In this document: positions 55,005 to 64,000 of the stretch, piece by piece
Layout of the letters: the number at the start of each line of letters is the position of its first letter
Numbering within the stretch: the first letter of the stretch is position 1
Source of the DNA: Spodoptera frugiperda
Lineage: Eukaryota > Arthropoda > Insecta > Lepidoptera > Noctuidae
Assembly: GCF_023101765.2 (NCBI RefSeq)
Contig: NC_064230.1
Location: forward strand, 3,906,001 to 3,970,000
Length of the DNA: 64,000 nucleotides
Reading direction: 5' to 3'
Notes under the pieces: generated by a model
The model's database searches: none
Told to the model about the DNA's origin: nothing
The model's input: only the letters and a program-made list of their open reading frames with translations
Program-made: the position numbers and the translations under genes

Positions 55005-55140
55005 ATGAAGCTGTTATATATTGCAACATTATTGGTGACATTGTCTGTACCATCACGCTGCCAACGCCGGAATAGGGTGGGCAAGTTTGATGAAGTATTC
55101 GCTTGGAAACAACTCACTTTTGAAATTAATGGAATTGAAG
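55005..55140 (+). CDS. Second yellow-family gene, exon 1 only (3' partial)
   Basis: ATG at 55005 opens a 45-codon exon ending in phase 1 at a GTACGT donor. It encodes a signal peptide (MKLLYIATLLVTLSV..SRC) and then VFAWKQLTFEINGIE, which aligns with VFSWKQISYDFDGIK at the end of exon 1 of the upstream yellow-f gene. The intron is at the same place and phase. An acceptor at 54995-54996 just before the ATG implies a noncoding first exon. No further yellow exon was found up to 64000, so intron 1 is at least 8.8 kb; the LINE at 58.3-63.3 kb probably lies inside it. It is read as a tandem paralogue of the first gene. Confidence 0.8.
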
Positions 55141-55443
55141 GTACGTTTATCTTGTACTTATTTTTCTTATGTGTAGAATGCTGAAGTAATATAAAGCAGA
55201 AGTGTTTGTTTGTTTGTTTATTTGAATGTGGATTATTCAACACAAAAATAATTATTGAAATTGGATCAGTAGTTTCGGAAATTAGCACGTTTAAACAAAG
55301 AAACAAAAACAAACTCATATAATGTGTGTTTTTACTTAACCTAACGTAGATTCATGAAATTAAAATAAGGAATTACATAGAATCAAACATAATCAAACAA
55401 AATATATAGTAGTAATAAGTATGTAAGTCTTACAACAAGTTTA

Positions 55444-55745
55444 TGTGTGGGAGAGCCATGCTTCGGCACGAATGGGCCGGCTCGACCGGAGTGATACCAC
55501 GGCCGAGCAGAAAACCGACGTGAAACAACGGTTGCGTTGTGTTTCGTTGTGTGAGTGAGATTACCAGAGGCTCAATTACCCAATCTTCCCAATCCCCTTA
55601 CATACAAAAAACCCTTAAATTCTTAACCCCTAAAAGGCCAGCAACGCAATTGTAACGCCAGTGATGTTTCGGGTGTCCATGGGCGTCGGCGATCGCTTAC
55701 CATCATGTGATCCGTCTGCTCGTTTACCGGCTTATACCATTAAAA
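55444..55745 (+). mobile_element. SINE A, full-length
   Basis: TGTGTGGGAGAGCCATGCTTC through TACCAGAGGCTCAATTACCC to CGGCTTATACCATTAAAAA. The clearest + strand copy. In intron 1 of the second yellow gene. Confidence 0.7.
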
Positions 55746-56052
55746 ATACAGTCAGGTTTTACAGTATAACAATCTTATTACCTTTTATCCTTATTAAATA
55801 ATATCAATAAATAAATAATTTAAAAGGTCAATCAATAAATTAAACTAATAGTCTAGACATAATATAATCAATTAGTATTTATCTGCATTAATAAATAATT
55901 GTATGACAAACCCGTATTTTTGGGGATTCCATTGTTTTTCCTTAAACACGTAAGAAAAAAAAAGTAGATTACTTAAATACGTATCATTGTAAAAACGTTA
56001 AACAAAAATCATTATTTTACAGGACAAACAATTCAATAAATGAGATTTCATT

Positions 56053-56325
56053 TTATGGTATAAGCCGGTAAACGAGCTCACGGATCACCTGATGGTAAGC
56101 AATCGCCGCCGCCTATGGACACTTAAAACACCAGAGGCGTTACAAGTGCGTTGCTGGCCTTTTGAGGGTAAGGAATTTAAGGGTTGTTGGGGAATCGGGG
56201 ATTGTGAACCTCATTCACATAACGAAACAAAACGCAAACGTTGTTTCTCGTCGGTTTTCTGCTCGGCCGTGGTATCATTGCGGTCGAGCCGGCCCAGCAG
56301 TGCCGAAGCATGGCTCTCACTCACT
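56053..56325 (-). mobile_element. SINE A copy
   Basis: TTTTATGGTATAAGCCGGTA to CGAAGCATGGCTCTCACTCA. A 3' half lies at 57355-57528 (+) and a scrap at 63563-63620 (-). Confidence 0.66.
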
Positions 56326-57579
56326 AAATCAGTTAGTTTTTGGCGATTTTTCTTGACTTAATATGTCATATTGAGCAAAAATTCACTTAACATTGTCTGA
56401 TAGATTTAGGACCGTAGTATTAAACCTAGACGGATGTTAGGTACAAACTTATACCTAAATAAATACATAATGTTGTCTACCTAACTAGTTACTGAATACC
56501 TAACAGGAAAACTTATATTACTATTGTAAAGAGCGCATCTTCTATTTCCTAGACAATAAAATATAGTAGACGCCATGACGCAAATACAAAGAGGAGATGT
56601 CATAACTGGAATTCCATTTAAGGTAAGCGTCCACAGCCACGCATCGTACGCGTCGCACACATCGCACGCATTCCATATGGCGTCATCAGCAGGTTCCCGT
56701 TCCCATGGAATAAAAAACAGCCTATATGTTATTCCAGACCATAATCTACCCCTGTTCCAAATTTCACTTCGATCCCTTCAACCGTTTTGACGTGAAAGAG
56801 TAATAAACATCCTATTCCAATTCCTATGGATTGACCAAAGAATATGAATAGAATTGTATTGAATTCTCTCGCCTTGGGCAAGGCGAAAGACTATTACTGA
56901 CTAAACACCACCCTGTTCTTAATCCTGCTTTTAATTCTATTTTAATATATACAATTAATATATTTTCTCTTTGCTGTTTATTTTTTATTCTCCGTTCCTT
57001 GCTTTCAGTAGTAGAGAATGCCATTAAGTTCGCCTTATGTATGTACCTACCACCATGTTATTGTATTGCGTACATTACAGATTAAATAAATATGTACCTC
57101 TGCTTACCTCATTGTATATAAATCATGTGTTGTGGTTAATGTAACTAACAAATCATCACTACAATTATATTGGAAAATCGTGACTTTAAAACATGAGAGC
57201 ATTTTATCATTATAGTAGTAAAACTAGTATTTGTCTGTAACTTTGAGATCATCGTAGTGTCCGTCTCGTTTGTCGAGTGGTTGCAAGTGCGATCGCTGGG
57301 CAAGGGGCCTCAGGTTCGATTCTGGAGTCAGGTTAATTGGGGAAATTTTTTAATATAGCCCATTACCCCTCTCCCCGATCTTTCTAATCCCCGAATCCTC
57401 AATAATCCTCAAATTCCTAAGCCACAAAAGGCCGGCAACATAGGCCGGCTCTAGTGTTTTGGGTGTCTATGGGCGGCGGTGATAGCTTGTTTGCTCAAGT
57501 GTGCTCGTTTACCGATCTAGCTAAAAAATAATAATAAAAGTGTGATTACCAATTTACGATAATAGATCGTGTAATGTGT

Positions 57580-57880
57580 CCGGTGGCTTAAGACGCACGC
57601 CTCTCATGAATGAGAGTGCGAATTCGAAACCTACCAAACGGCAACTACCAATGTGACTTTTTCCGACTTATACGTACTTTCTAACATTATTTCGACACCA
57701 TTGTCTAACAGTGAAGGAAAGCATTGTGAACAAACCTGGGCTTATAATTTCTAAATACCTATCTATAAATTTGAAATCCCCAACCCGCATTGAGCAAGCC
57801 TGGTGATTAATGCTCAAACCTTCTCCGTGTGAGAAGAGGCTTTTGGTCAGCAGTGGCCACTTATACGCTGTTGATGTTTG
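57580..57880 (+). mobile_element. SINE E copy, best preserved
   Basis: Head GGCTTAAGACGCACGCCTCT, ATGAATGAGAGTGCGAATTC (tRNA-like), body to CAGCAGTGGCCACTTATACG. A tail copy lies at 4790-4860 and an indel-rich copy at 45685-45990. Confidence 0.68.
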
Positions 57881-58555
57881 TGACGATAATAGTATCTGAC
57901 AAACTAGGAAACTCAAAGAAACATTAATGTTTATCTATTTTTTATTATCTTCATAAAACATAGCGTGAATTTGTAAGAACTTTAACTGCCGTCAATAATT
58001 GTACGGCTCGTTTCTATGACATCATACATTGTGTAGAAACTATGGGAAAAACATTTTTGTGGACGATTTGCTAACAAAAAGCGTAAATAACATAGTTGGT
58101 TAGTTATTATAGCGTGTTTGTTATTTGTTTTGTGTTTGAAGAAGGTTACCTAAGCTATCTAAATATATAGGGTGACTGGTAATTAGTGAACGATATTTGA
58201 ACAGGCGATTGTACTCATGACTCCCTGGCTTCGCCCAAAGCGGAAGAAGTTATTTGGTGATTTTACCCCTCAAAATAAGCTATGTGTACTAATGAATATG
58301 AGTGATGAGTGATGAATGGTGGGTTATAATAACTCTCTCGCGTAGGTGTTGAAAGTGGACACACATCACTTGTGTTAATAAGAATTAATTTAATAATATT
58401 AAATATATTAATTTAACTTACCAGTTGAAACTCAATTTATTTGGAGTAGTTATAGTGCAGTAAACTGCTTAAATAAAACGAATTGGGCACACCACCTGCC
58501 AGCACATCAATCATAAGTTTATTTATAAGTTTATTAAAGTCATCACTGAGTCACA

Positions 58556-59296
58556 ATGGCACAAGACAGCACATCCATAGTGTCCATACTGGATTCCTGG
58601 GAGGAGCGCATTGCCAGGAAGTTCAAGGAGGTCCAGGTACAAATCCAAACTGCAGGCACATCCAAGGACACAATAGCGAGGGTAGCTGAAGACTTCAGGA
58701 CGTTCCGGGAACTTGTCTTCGAAATGTTGAAGATGTTGCGGCTCCAGGTCAGTGAGCACTCCCGGGAACTCGATGAGATCCATACTAGGAGCCGACGCAA
58801 AGCCCTAATCATCCAGGGTGTACCCGAAGTGGCTAGCGAGGACTGTACTGCTGTCACTCTCGGGGTATGTAATGATAAACTTGGCCTCAACCTCACTCCA
58901 TCCTCCATCAAGGTCAGTCACAGGCTGGGGCAGGCCAGCGCAGACCACCACCGGCCGGTTTTGGTTCGATTTACCAGCACAACCGATAAGATGACGGTGT
59001 GGAAGGCGAAGGGTCGCTTGAAGGGCTCCAACATAGTGATAAAGGAGTTCCTAACTAGGTCTAGGCAGAGCGTGTTTGAGAGGGCTCGGCAACACTTCGG
59101 CATGAGGGCTTGTTGGACCAACAATGGTGTCATCCACATCAGGGCTCCGGATGGCAGTAGGCATAAGGTGACATCCTTGGACGGGTTGGATCCTCTACTG
59201 TCCAAGTATCCGAGGACTCAGAGCAAGCCTCCTTCAACTGGCAAGCGGCCTGCGGAGTCGGCAGGGGGAACACTGAAAACCACAAGAAATAAGTGA
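58556..59296 (+). CDS. LINE ORF1 protein (coiled coil plus RRM-like/FP-like domain)
   Basis: 246 residues. Residues about 10-80 are charged and heptad-like (KFKEVQVQIQ, LRLQVSEHSRELDEI), a likely coiled coil for multimerisation. Residues about 82-205 start KALIIQGVPE and include SIKVSHRLGQ, RPVLVRF and RARQHFGMRACWTNNG, the layout of ORF1 proteins of insect CR1-like LINEs, sometimes annotated as FP-like. The tail is basic (TGKRPAESAGG). The expected role is RNA binding in the retrotransposon particle. It starts 240 bases inside the element and is followed by an unusually long gap before ORF2. Confidence 0.8.
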   Translation: MAQDSTSIVSILDSWEERIARKFKEVQVQIQTAGTSKDTIARVAEDFRTFRELVFEMLKMLRLQVSEHSRELDEIHTRSRRKALIIQGVPEVASEDCTAVTLGVCNDKLGLNLTPSSIKVSHRLGQASADHHRPVLVRFTSTTDKMTVWKAKGRLKGSNIVIKEFLTRSRQSVFERARQHFGMRACWTNNGVIHIRAPDGSRHKVTSLDGLDPLLSKYPRTQSKPPSTGKRPAESAGGTLKTTRNK

Positions 59297-60098
59297 ACAC
59301 TCAATTTATCTAGACCACCTTAAATTATCTATTTGTGTATTATCTTAAAAATCACTTACTTCTGTGTCATTTCCTCAATCTAAATTTCTAAATAATTTCC
59401 TCTAAAATTCTTCTTCTTGTATTAATCCTAATTTCGTAAGTTTTCTTTGTTCTTGTACTATTAGACAATTACCCTCTTGTTGCCAGTTGAATCTTAGTAT
59501 AACCTAAGACGGTGGTCATATAATTCAATCGAATCAACTTTATTGTATTACCTCCTACTGTTTTCTTCTCACAATATTCTTCAAAATTCAATTCTTTTAT
59601 ATTTTTCATTGCTTTATATTTATACAATTGGTTAATTTCATTTAATATTTTATTTTGATAGCTAATTATATATTTTAATCTCATTTCTTTATTCAGTTTA
59701 CACATTGTTTTTTTAGATATTCTGGTGTTTTGTTTGTTTACAAAATGCAATGTCAATTGTCAACGTCATCTGACAGACAATTGTCATTGTAGTAATTGAT
59801 GCGTTCGGATACGCCGGTCAATGGCCTAATGAAGCTTTTTTTTTCTTACTTATAGTTTTGTTGTTTTTTTGTGATTTTGTTTATTGTTTTTATTTGTTGT
59901 TTTTTTTTTCTCTCTTTGATTTAACAATATGTGTCATTGATGTTAGCTGGCGGGTGGTGCAGTGTTGCAATTGGTGAGTGTTTAGTGTGTGCATTATTCT
60001 ATCTATTTATATTTAAATACTTTATTAATTATATTCTTTCATTACTTTTATTGTTTATTATAGTTTATATATATATATATATTTATTGTATTTTATAA
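59297..60098 (+). other. 802-bp AT-rich spacer between LINE ORF1 and ORF2
   Basis: No convincing ORF on the + strand. It holds an AT-rich block (59330-59760), an ACAATTGTC/GACAATTGAC-type inverted motif near 59752-59790, and T runs (59829-59912). A minus-strand frame at 59469-59756 is low-complexity and not supported as a gene. ORF1 and ORF2 of such LINEs usually overlap or lie close together, so this may be a family-specific spacer or an old insertion. Confidence 0.6.
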
Positions 60099-63035
60099 AT
60101 GATAAATGACGATTATTTTGTATCAGCTGATGAATCCTCTAATGATGACAGCTTCCACTCTTTAGGCGACACTTTGGTTGACTTTGTGGGTAACCAATTT
60201 GCCCGCAGCCCCAACCGGCTGTTGAATGTTTGCCATTTAAATGCGCAAAGCATTCCCAGCCATTACAATGAGCTCTACGATGTGTTCGGCAATAGTGGCG
60301 TCCATGCTGTCCTGATATCGGAAACTTGGCTCAAACCACAATTACCTTCTACCACCTACCCCCTTCCTGGTTATATTCTTATACGGAATGACCGAACTGT
60401 CAGGAGAGGGGGTGGTGTTGCCATATACCTCCGCAGTGAATTATCTTACAAAGTGCTCCTCACTTCTCCTCTCAATTGTCCTGCGGAGTATCTCTTTCTT
60501 GAGGTTTGTTGCCAAGGGGGAAAAACCGTACTGGGTGTCGTTTACTGTCCCCCTACTGTCGATTATTTCACTGAATTCGAATCAGTTTTAGAATCCCTGG
60601 GGTCCGAGTACATGCATCACATAGTCATGGGTGACTTTAATACTAATCTCCTCTCCCTTGAATCCCCTCGTTCCCGCAAACTCCTTCAAATTGTGGAGTC
60701 GTCAAACCTTCACGTGTTACCACTTGATCCCACCCATCACAACACTGCTGGTGATGACTCCTGGCTTGATCTTATCCTCACCTCCAATCCCTCCTTTGTA
60801 TCCTGTCATGGTCAACATGATGCCCCTGGCTTTTCTCACCATGACATGATATTCCTATCCTACATCCTTAAGCCACCCAAGGTGAAGCCTAGGGTTCTGT
60901 ATAGGCGTTGTTTTGCGCGGATGGACGGAGCAAGATTGCAGGAGGACGCGTCGCTGATTGACTGGGAGCCCATGTTGGAAGCTGCGACAGTCGATGACAA
61001 GTTGGCGATTTTTAATTATAATGTGATTAGCCTATATGATCGCCACGCTCCCATCAGGAAAATAAGGGTTAAGCGGCCACCTGCGCCTTGGATGACGCGT
61101 GGAATAAGGATGGCGATGCGAAGCAGGGACCGGGCGTTCCGTAAACACAGGAGGGATCGCACTGACGAAAACTGGGCGGCATACAAGCTTGCAAGAAATA
61201 GGTGTAATCGGATGGTACGCAACGCCAAACGCCGCCACGTTCTCGAAAATATATCCTCTTCTTCTTCCGCCGATATCTGGAAATTCCTCGGAACTTTAGG
61301 TATCGGCAAAACGCAATATTCAGACCTTCCCTGTTCAATTTGCTTAGACGATCTCAATGACCACTTCGCTACAGTACCTACTATGGATCGTCTAGTAAAA
61401 CAAAACACTATAGCATATATTGAAGGTCTGACGCGTCCTAACATCAAAAACCCCTTCTGCTTCGTTCCAGTTGATTTGTCGGAGGTTGGAAGGATTATCC
61501 TTTCAATCAAATCCAAAGCGGTAGGTTGTGACAACATTTCTCGCCACATGATCGTTACTGTCCTAGATCACCTCCTACCTGCTATAACCCATGTCATAAA
61601 CTTTTCCCTTTTTTCCGGAACATTCCCATCCCTATGGCGTAGAGCTTATGTCCGTCCGCTCCCAAAAGTGTCTACTCCCACTATTCCTTCCCAATTCCGT
61701 CCAATATCTATACTTCCCTTCCTGTCCAAGGTGCTCGAGGCCTGCGTACACAAACAACTATCTAGTTTCGTATACAGAAATGGACTAATTAGTCCATTAC
61801 AATCTGGCTTTAGACCAGGCCACAGCACTACTTCAGCCCTCCTTAAAGTGACTGGCGATATTAGAACCGGCTTCGAGGACACCAGAGCCACAGTCCTGGT
61901 TTTGGTTGACTTCTCGAATGCCTTCAATATGGTCAGTCACGACATCCTTTTAGGTATCCTATCCCACCTTACGGTCTCTGGCGAGTCACTGGAATGGTTC
62001 TCTTCTTATCTTCAGGAGCGTCAGCAGTCGGTCAAACATGGTGACTCAACATCTAATTGGCGCGAATTAAAAGCTGGCGTTCCTCAAGGCGGCATACTTT
62101 CACCTCTCTTATTTTCCATATTTATTAATCTAATCACCTCAGAACTTCAGTGTTCGTACCATCTGTATGCCGACGACTTGCAGGTTTATTGTCAGGCCGG
62201 CTTTGACGACTTACCGAGTGCCATCACTAAAATTAATGCTGACTTGTCTGCCATCAGCAGCTGGTCGGCACGGTTTGGAATTGCGGTGAACCCCAACAAA
62301 TGCCAGGCGATCATCATCGGAAGCTCTCGGTCTCTGGGCAAGGTTGACAATACTTCCCTACCGCCTGTTGTCTTCGACGGTGCGATCGTGCCGTTCAGTA
62401 GTGACGTCAAAAACCTCGGCTTGCTCATTGACAGTAATCTGAACTGGCAGGCACAAGTCACAAATGTGTGCAAAAAGGTCACCGGATCACTGCGGTCTCT
62501 TTATCGCATTAAGAACTTGCTTCCGTCTACCACCAAGTCAATGCTAGTGCAGGCCTTATTGTTCCCTATTATTGACTATGCGGATGTTTGTTATTACGAC
62601 CTGAATGCAGATCTCCTCAATAAACTTGACCGACTTCTGAATAACTGCATTCGATTCGTCTTCAACCTGCGTAAATATGATCACGTTTCTGCTCATCGGC
62701 TGCAATTAAAGTGGCTGCCCATACGCCAGCGCAGGGAGCAAAGGGCGCTTACCACACTTTTTTCCCTCCTCGATTCACCTTCTTCGCCTAGCTATCTTTC
62801 CTCTCTCTTTCAATACACTTGCGCCAACCACAGCAAATATCTACGCTCTTCCAATAACCGTCTCCTTCAGTGTCCTACTCATCACACAAAATTCCTTCAT
62901 TCTTCTTTTTTTATTCAATCTATCTTGCTGTGGAACGCGCTCCCCACCGATATCAGGATGCTGTCTGCTCGCTTGACGTTCAAGCGGAGAGTTCGGGAGC
63001 TTCTTTTGAAGAGGTTATCAGAGGGTTCATCTTGA
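60099..63035 (+). CDS. LINE ORF2: APE-type endonuclease and reverse transcriptase
   Basis: 978 residues. The endonuclease lies at about 40-255: LNAQS (N48), SETWL (E75), MGDFNTN (D179, N181), SWLDLIL and GFSHHD (H248), the catalytic set of APE-like LINE nucleases that nick the target DNA. The reverse transcriptase lies at about 520-790: FRPISILPFLSK, LQSGFRPGHSTTSAL, VLVDFSNAF with D604, GVPQGGILSPLLF, YADD at 690-693 and KNLGLLIDSNLNW. The C-terminal part (LLWNALPTDIR) is shared by CR1-like LINEs. There is no RNase H domain. Motif A reads FSNAFN where many relatives have FSKAFD. No stop or frameshift interrupts it. Confidence 0.92.
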   Translation: MINDDYFVSADESSNDDSFHSLGDTLVDFVGNQFARSPNRLLNVCHLNAQSIPSHYNELYDVFGNSGVHAVLISETWLKPQLPSTTYPLPGYILIRNDRTVRRGGGVAIYLRSELSYKVLLTSPLNCPAEYLFLEVCCQGGKTVLGVVYCPPTVDYFTEFESVLESLGSEYMHHIVMGDFNTNLLSLESPRSRKLLQIVESSNLHVLPLDPTHHNTAGDDSWLDLILTSNPSFVSCHGQHDAPGFSHHDMIFLSYILKPPKVKPRVLYRRCFARMDGARLQEDASLIDWEPMLEAATVDDKLAIFNYNVISLYDRHAPIRKIRVKRPPAPWMTRGIRMAMRSRDRAFRKHRRDRTDENWAAYKLARNRCNRMVRNAKRRHVLENISSSSSADIWKFLGTLGIGKTQYSDLPCSICLDDLNDHFATVPTMDRLVKQNTIAYIEGLTRPNIKNPFCFVPVDLSEVGRIILSIKSKAVGCDNISRHMIVTVLDHLLPAITHVINFSLFSGTFPSLWRRAYVRPLPKVSTPTIPSQFRPISILPFLSKVLEACVHKQLSSFVYRNGLISPLQSGFRPGHSTTSALLKVTGDIRTGFEDTRATVLVLVDFSNAFNMVSHDILLGILSHLTVSGESLEWFSSYLQERQQSVKHGDSTSNWRELKAGVPQGGILSPLLFSIFINLITSELQCSYHLYADDLQVYCQAGFDDLPSAITKINADLSAISSWSARFGIAVNPNKCQAIIIGSSRSLGKVDNTSLPPVVFDGAIVPFSSDVKNLGLLIDSNLNWQAQVTNVCKKVTGSLRSLYRIKNLLPSTTKSMLVQALLFPIIDYADVCYYDLNADLLNKLDRLLNNCIRFVFNLRKYDHVSAHRLQLKWLPIRQRREQRALTTLFSLLDSPSSPSYLSSLFQYTCANHSKYLRSSNNRLLQCPTHHTKFLHSSFFIQSILLWNALPTDIRMLSARLTFKRRVRELLLKRLSEGSS

Positions 63036-63404
63036 TCTTCACTATAAGTAGTATGTATATATTATAATATGTAGATAGTATATGTATTGTTTTATGTAGG
63101 TTTATTATGTTTCTATATTATTTAAATATATTTTGGTATATGTTTGTGTTAGAAAGTATATTGTATTTTTTTTTCTCTCCTTGAGCTTTTATTAATTTGC
63201 TTGGTCCATGCACCTACCACTGGTTCTTCATTGCATCACCTGTAGGTTTGGCTGGTAGAGAATGCCTACGGCATTAAGCCCACCTAGTGTACACACTCAT
63301 GTGCATGAAGAAATAAAATAAATAAATAAATAAATAAATATGATTGATGGAAGCCAAACGCATCCACAGCAACGTAGCATAGCTCATCTCTGGTGGAAAA
63401 GCAC

Positions 63405-64000
63405 GCTGAGGCGTGACATTGTGCATTTTTTAAAAGTCAAGATTACAAAAAATATTGTATTAAGTTGTTCGTTCTAAAGTGTCTAGTATTTGGAGACTTT
63501 TATAAGTTAAGTGGAAATCGATTCTTGAGTCAAGCTGTTTGTTCAATGTAAAGTGTTTTTATGAGCAAACGAGCAGACAGATCACTTGATGGTAAGTGAT
63601 CAGCGCCGCCCATTGACACCCACAGCAAGAGTAAGAGAGGAAAATTATTTAATGATTTCTCCCGCCTAAGGCGAGACGAGAGGAAATGTCAAGACTCTTA
63701 CCGACTAAAAACACCCCCGTTCCTACTCCTGCTTTTCAAAACGACCACAAACGCACCCACGACACAGGAGAAAATTCTAGTATGAAGCAATGTTTTTTTT
63801 TTTAATATACACATTTAGCCAGGTATACTATATTAGTTCTAGGTAGTACCTAGGTATCCTAAACTTCATATTCTTAGTAAATTATATCGTGAATCGTGAT
63901 CGACAATAACAAAGTTTTTGTGCCAAATGCACTGAGAAAACGGTTTAGCAAAAAATTAGAAACAAAAAGCGATTCGTTGAAATAATAAACATGTAATTTG
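63405..64000. other. Right edge: mixed SINE scraps and AT-rich DNA
   Basis: After the MITE G remnant come a SINE A scrap (63563-63620), a minus SINE D (63645-63740), a SINE B tail (63745-63804) and unannotated AT-rich DNA. No yellow exon. Confidence 0.5.

Larger units (their letters stand above)
58314..63340 (+). mobile_element. Nearly full-length two-ORF non-LTR retrotransposon (CR1/jockey-like group)
   Basis: About 5.03 kb holding an ORF1 and an endonuclease/RT ORF2 on the same strand, a 3' UTR and an A-rich tail built from AAATAAAT units (63311-63340). The element interrupts a MITE: the left flank is TATGTGTACTAATGAATATG (58281-58300), and after the tail the MITE resumes as TGATTGATGGAAGCC (63341 on). 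An imperfect target duplication AATATGA-TGATG seems to bracket it. The lack of an RNase H domain and the ORF2 C-terminus place it near CR1/L2/Daphne/Kiri elements rather than RTE or R1; the exact clade needs a tree. Both ORFs are open, so it may be recent. Confidence 0.85.

Noticed and set aside
58543..58911. 122-aa and 86-aa minus ORFs
   Set aside because: Antisense shadows of LINE ORF1.
58802..59170. FP-like domain suggesting a baculovirus insertion
   Set aside because: The domain is a normal part of insect LINE ORF1 proteins and sits next to LINE ORF2; no other viral feature is present.
59469..59756. 95-aa minus-strand ORF in the LINE spacer
   Set aside because: Lys/Asn/Ile-rich translation of AT-rich DNA without a domain.
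61016..61549. 177-aa ORF antisense to the LINE
   Set aside because: Opposite-strand shadow of ORF2; no domain recognised.
16000..64000. Dispersed short repeats as CRISPR-like arrays
   Set aside because: Repeats are scattered, long, in both orientations and without regular spacers; the genome is eukaryotic.

Overview
The window looks like nuclear DNA from a moth, probably a noctuoid. It is AT-rich, its genes are split by GT-AG introns, and nearly every intron and intergenic stretch holds lepidopteran-type SINEs, MITEs and retroelement pieces. The species assignment is inferred from the repeat content and from gene families recognised by reading. No prokaryotic feature, CRISPR array, rRNA gene or intact tRNA gene was seen.

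Host genes, all on the + strand: (1) the last nine exons of a three-repeat gelsolin-like gene (2016-15541; its first two exons should lie left of the window); (2) a complete tandem paralogue with a signal peptide (28289-36625, 11 exons, 401 aa); (3) a complete yellow/MRJP-family gene, best placed in the yellow-f (dopachrome-conversion) branch (39039-48195, 9 exons, 424 aa); (4) exon 1 of a second yellow-family gene (55005-55140), whose remaining exons must lie right of the window. The two gelsolin copies share every intron position and phase that can be compared, and seven of nine comparable exons have the same length. The window therefore joins two locally duplicated families: secreted actin-severing proteins and secreted cuticle/melanin proteins.

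Mobile DNA: a Penelope-like element (40091-42374) sits in intron 1 of the yellow-f gene. It has a reverse transcriptase and a GIY-YIG endonuclease, 268-bp inverted arms that read as identical, a one-sided tail and a 12-bp target duplication. RT-less palindromes of the same arms, each with its own target duplication, lie at 5296-5425 and 9878-10137. A nearly full-length non-LTR retrotransposon with two open ORFs (about 58314-63340) probably lies in intron 1 of the second yellow gene and interrupts an older MITE. R1-like, RTE-like and CR1-like LINE scraps, five SINE-like families (A to E below) and about ten MITE or palindromic families fill the rest. Several nested insertions have their empty site visible elsewhere in the window, so target duplications can be read directly.

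Layout: 1-15.5 kb gelsolin copy 1; 15.5-28.3 kb intergenic, with a tandem duplication at 17.8-19.3 kb and a possible noncoding first exon near 23.4 kb; 28.3-36.6 kb gelsolin copy 2; 39.0-48.2 kb yellow-f; 48.2-55.0 kb intergenic with a TATCGATA cluster; 55.0-64 kb start of the second yellow gene with the LINE. Repeat boundaries were read by eye and are approximate unless a target duplication is quoted.
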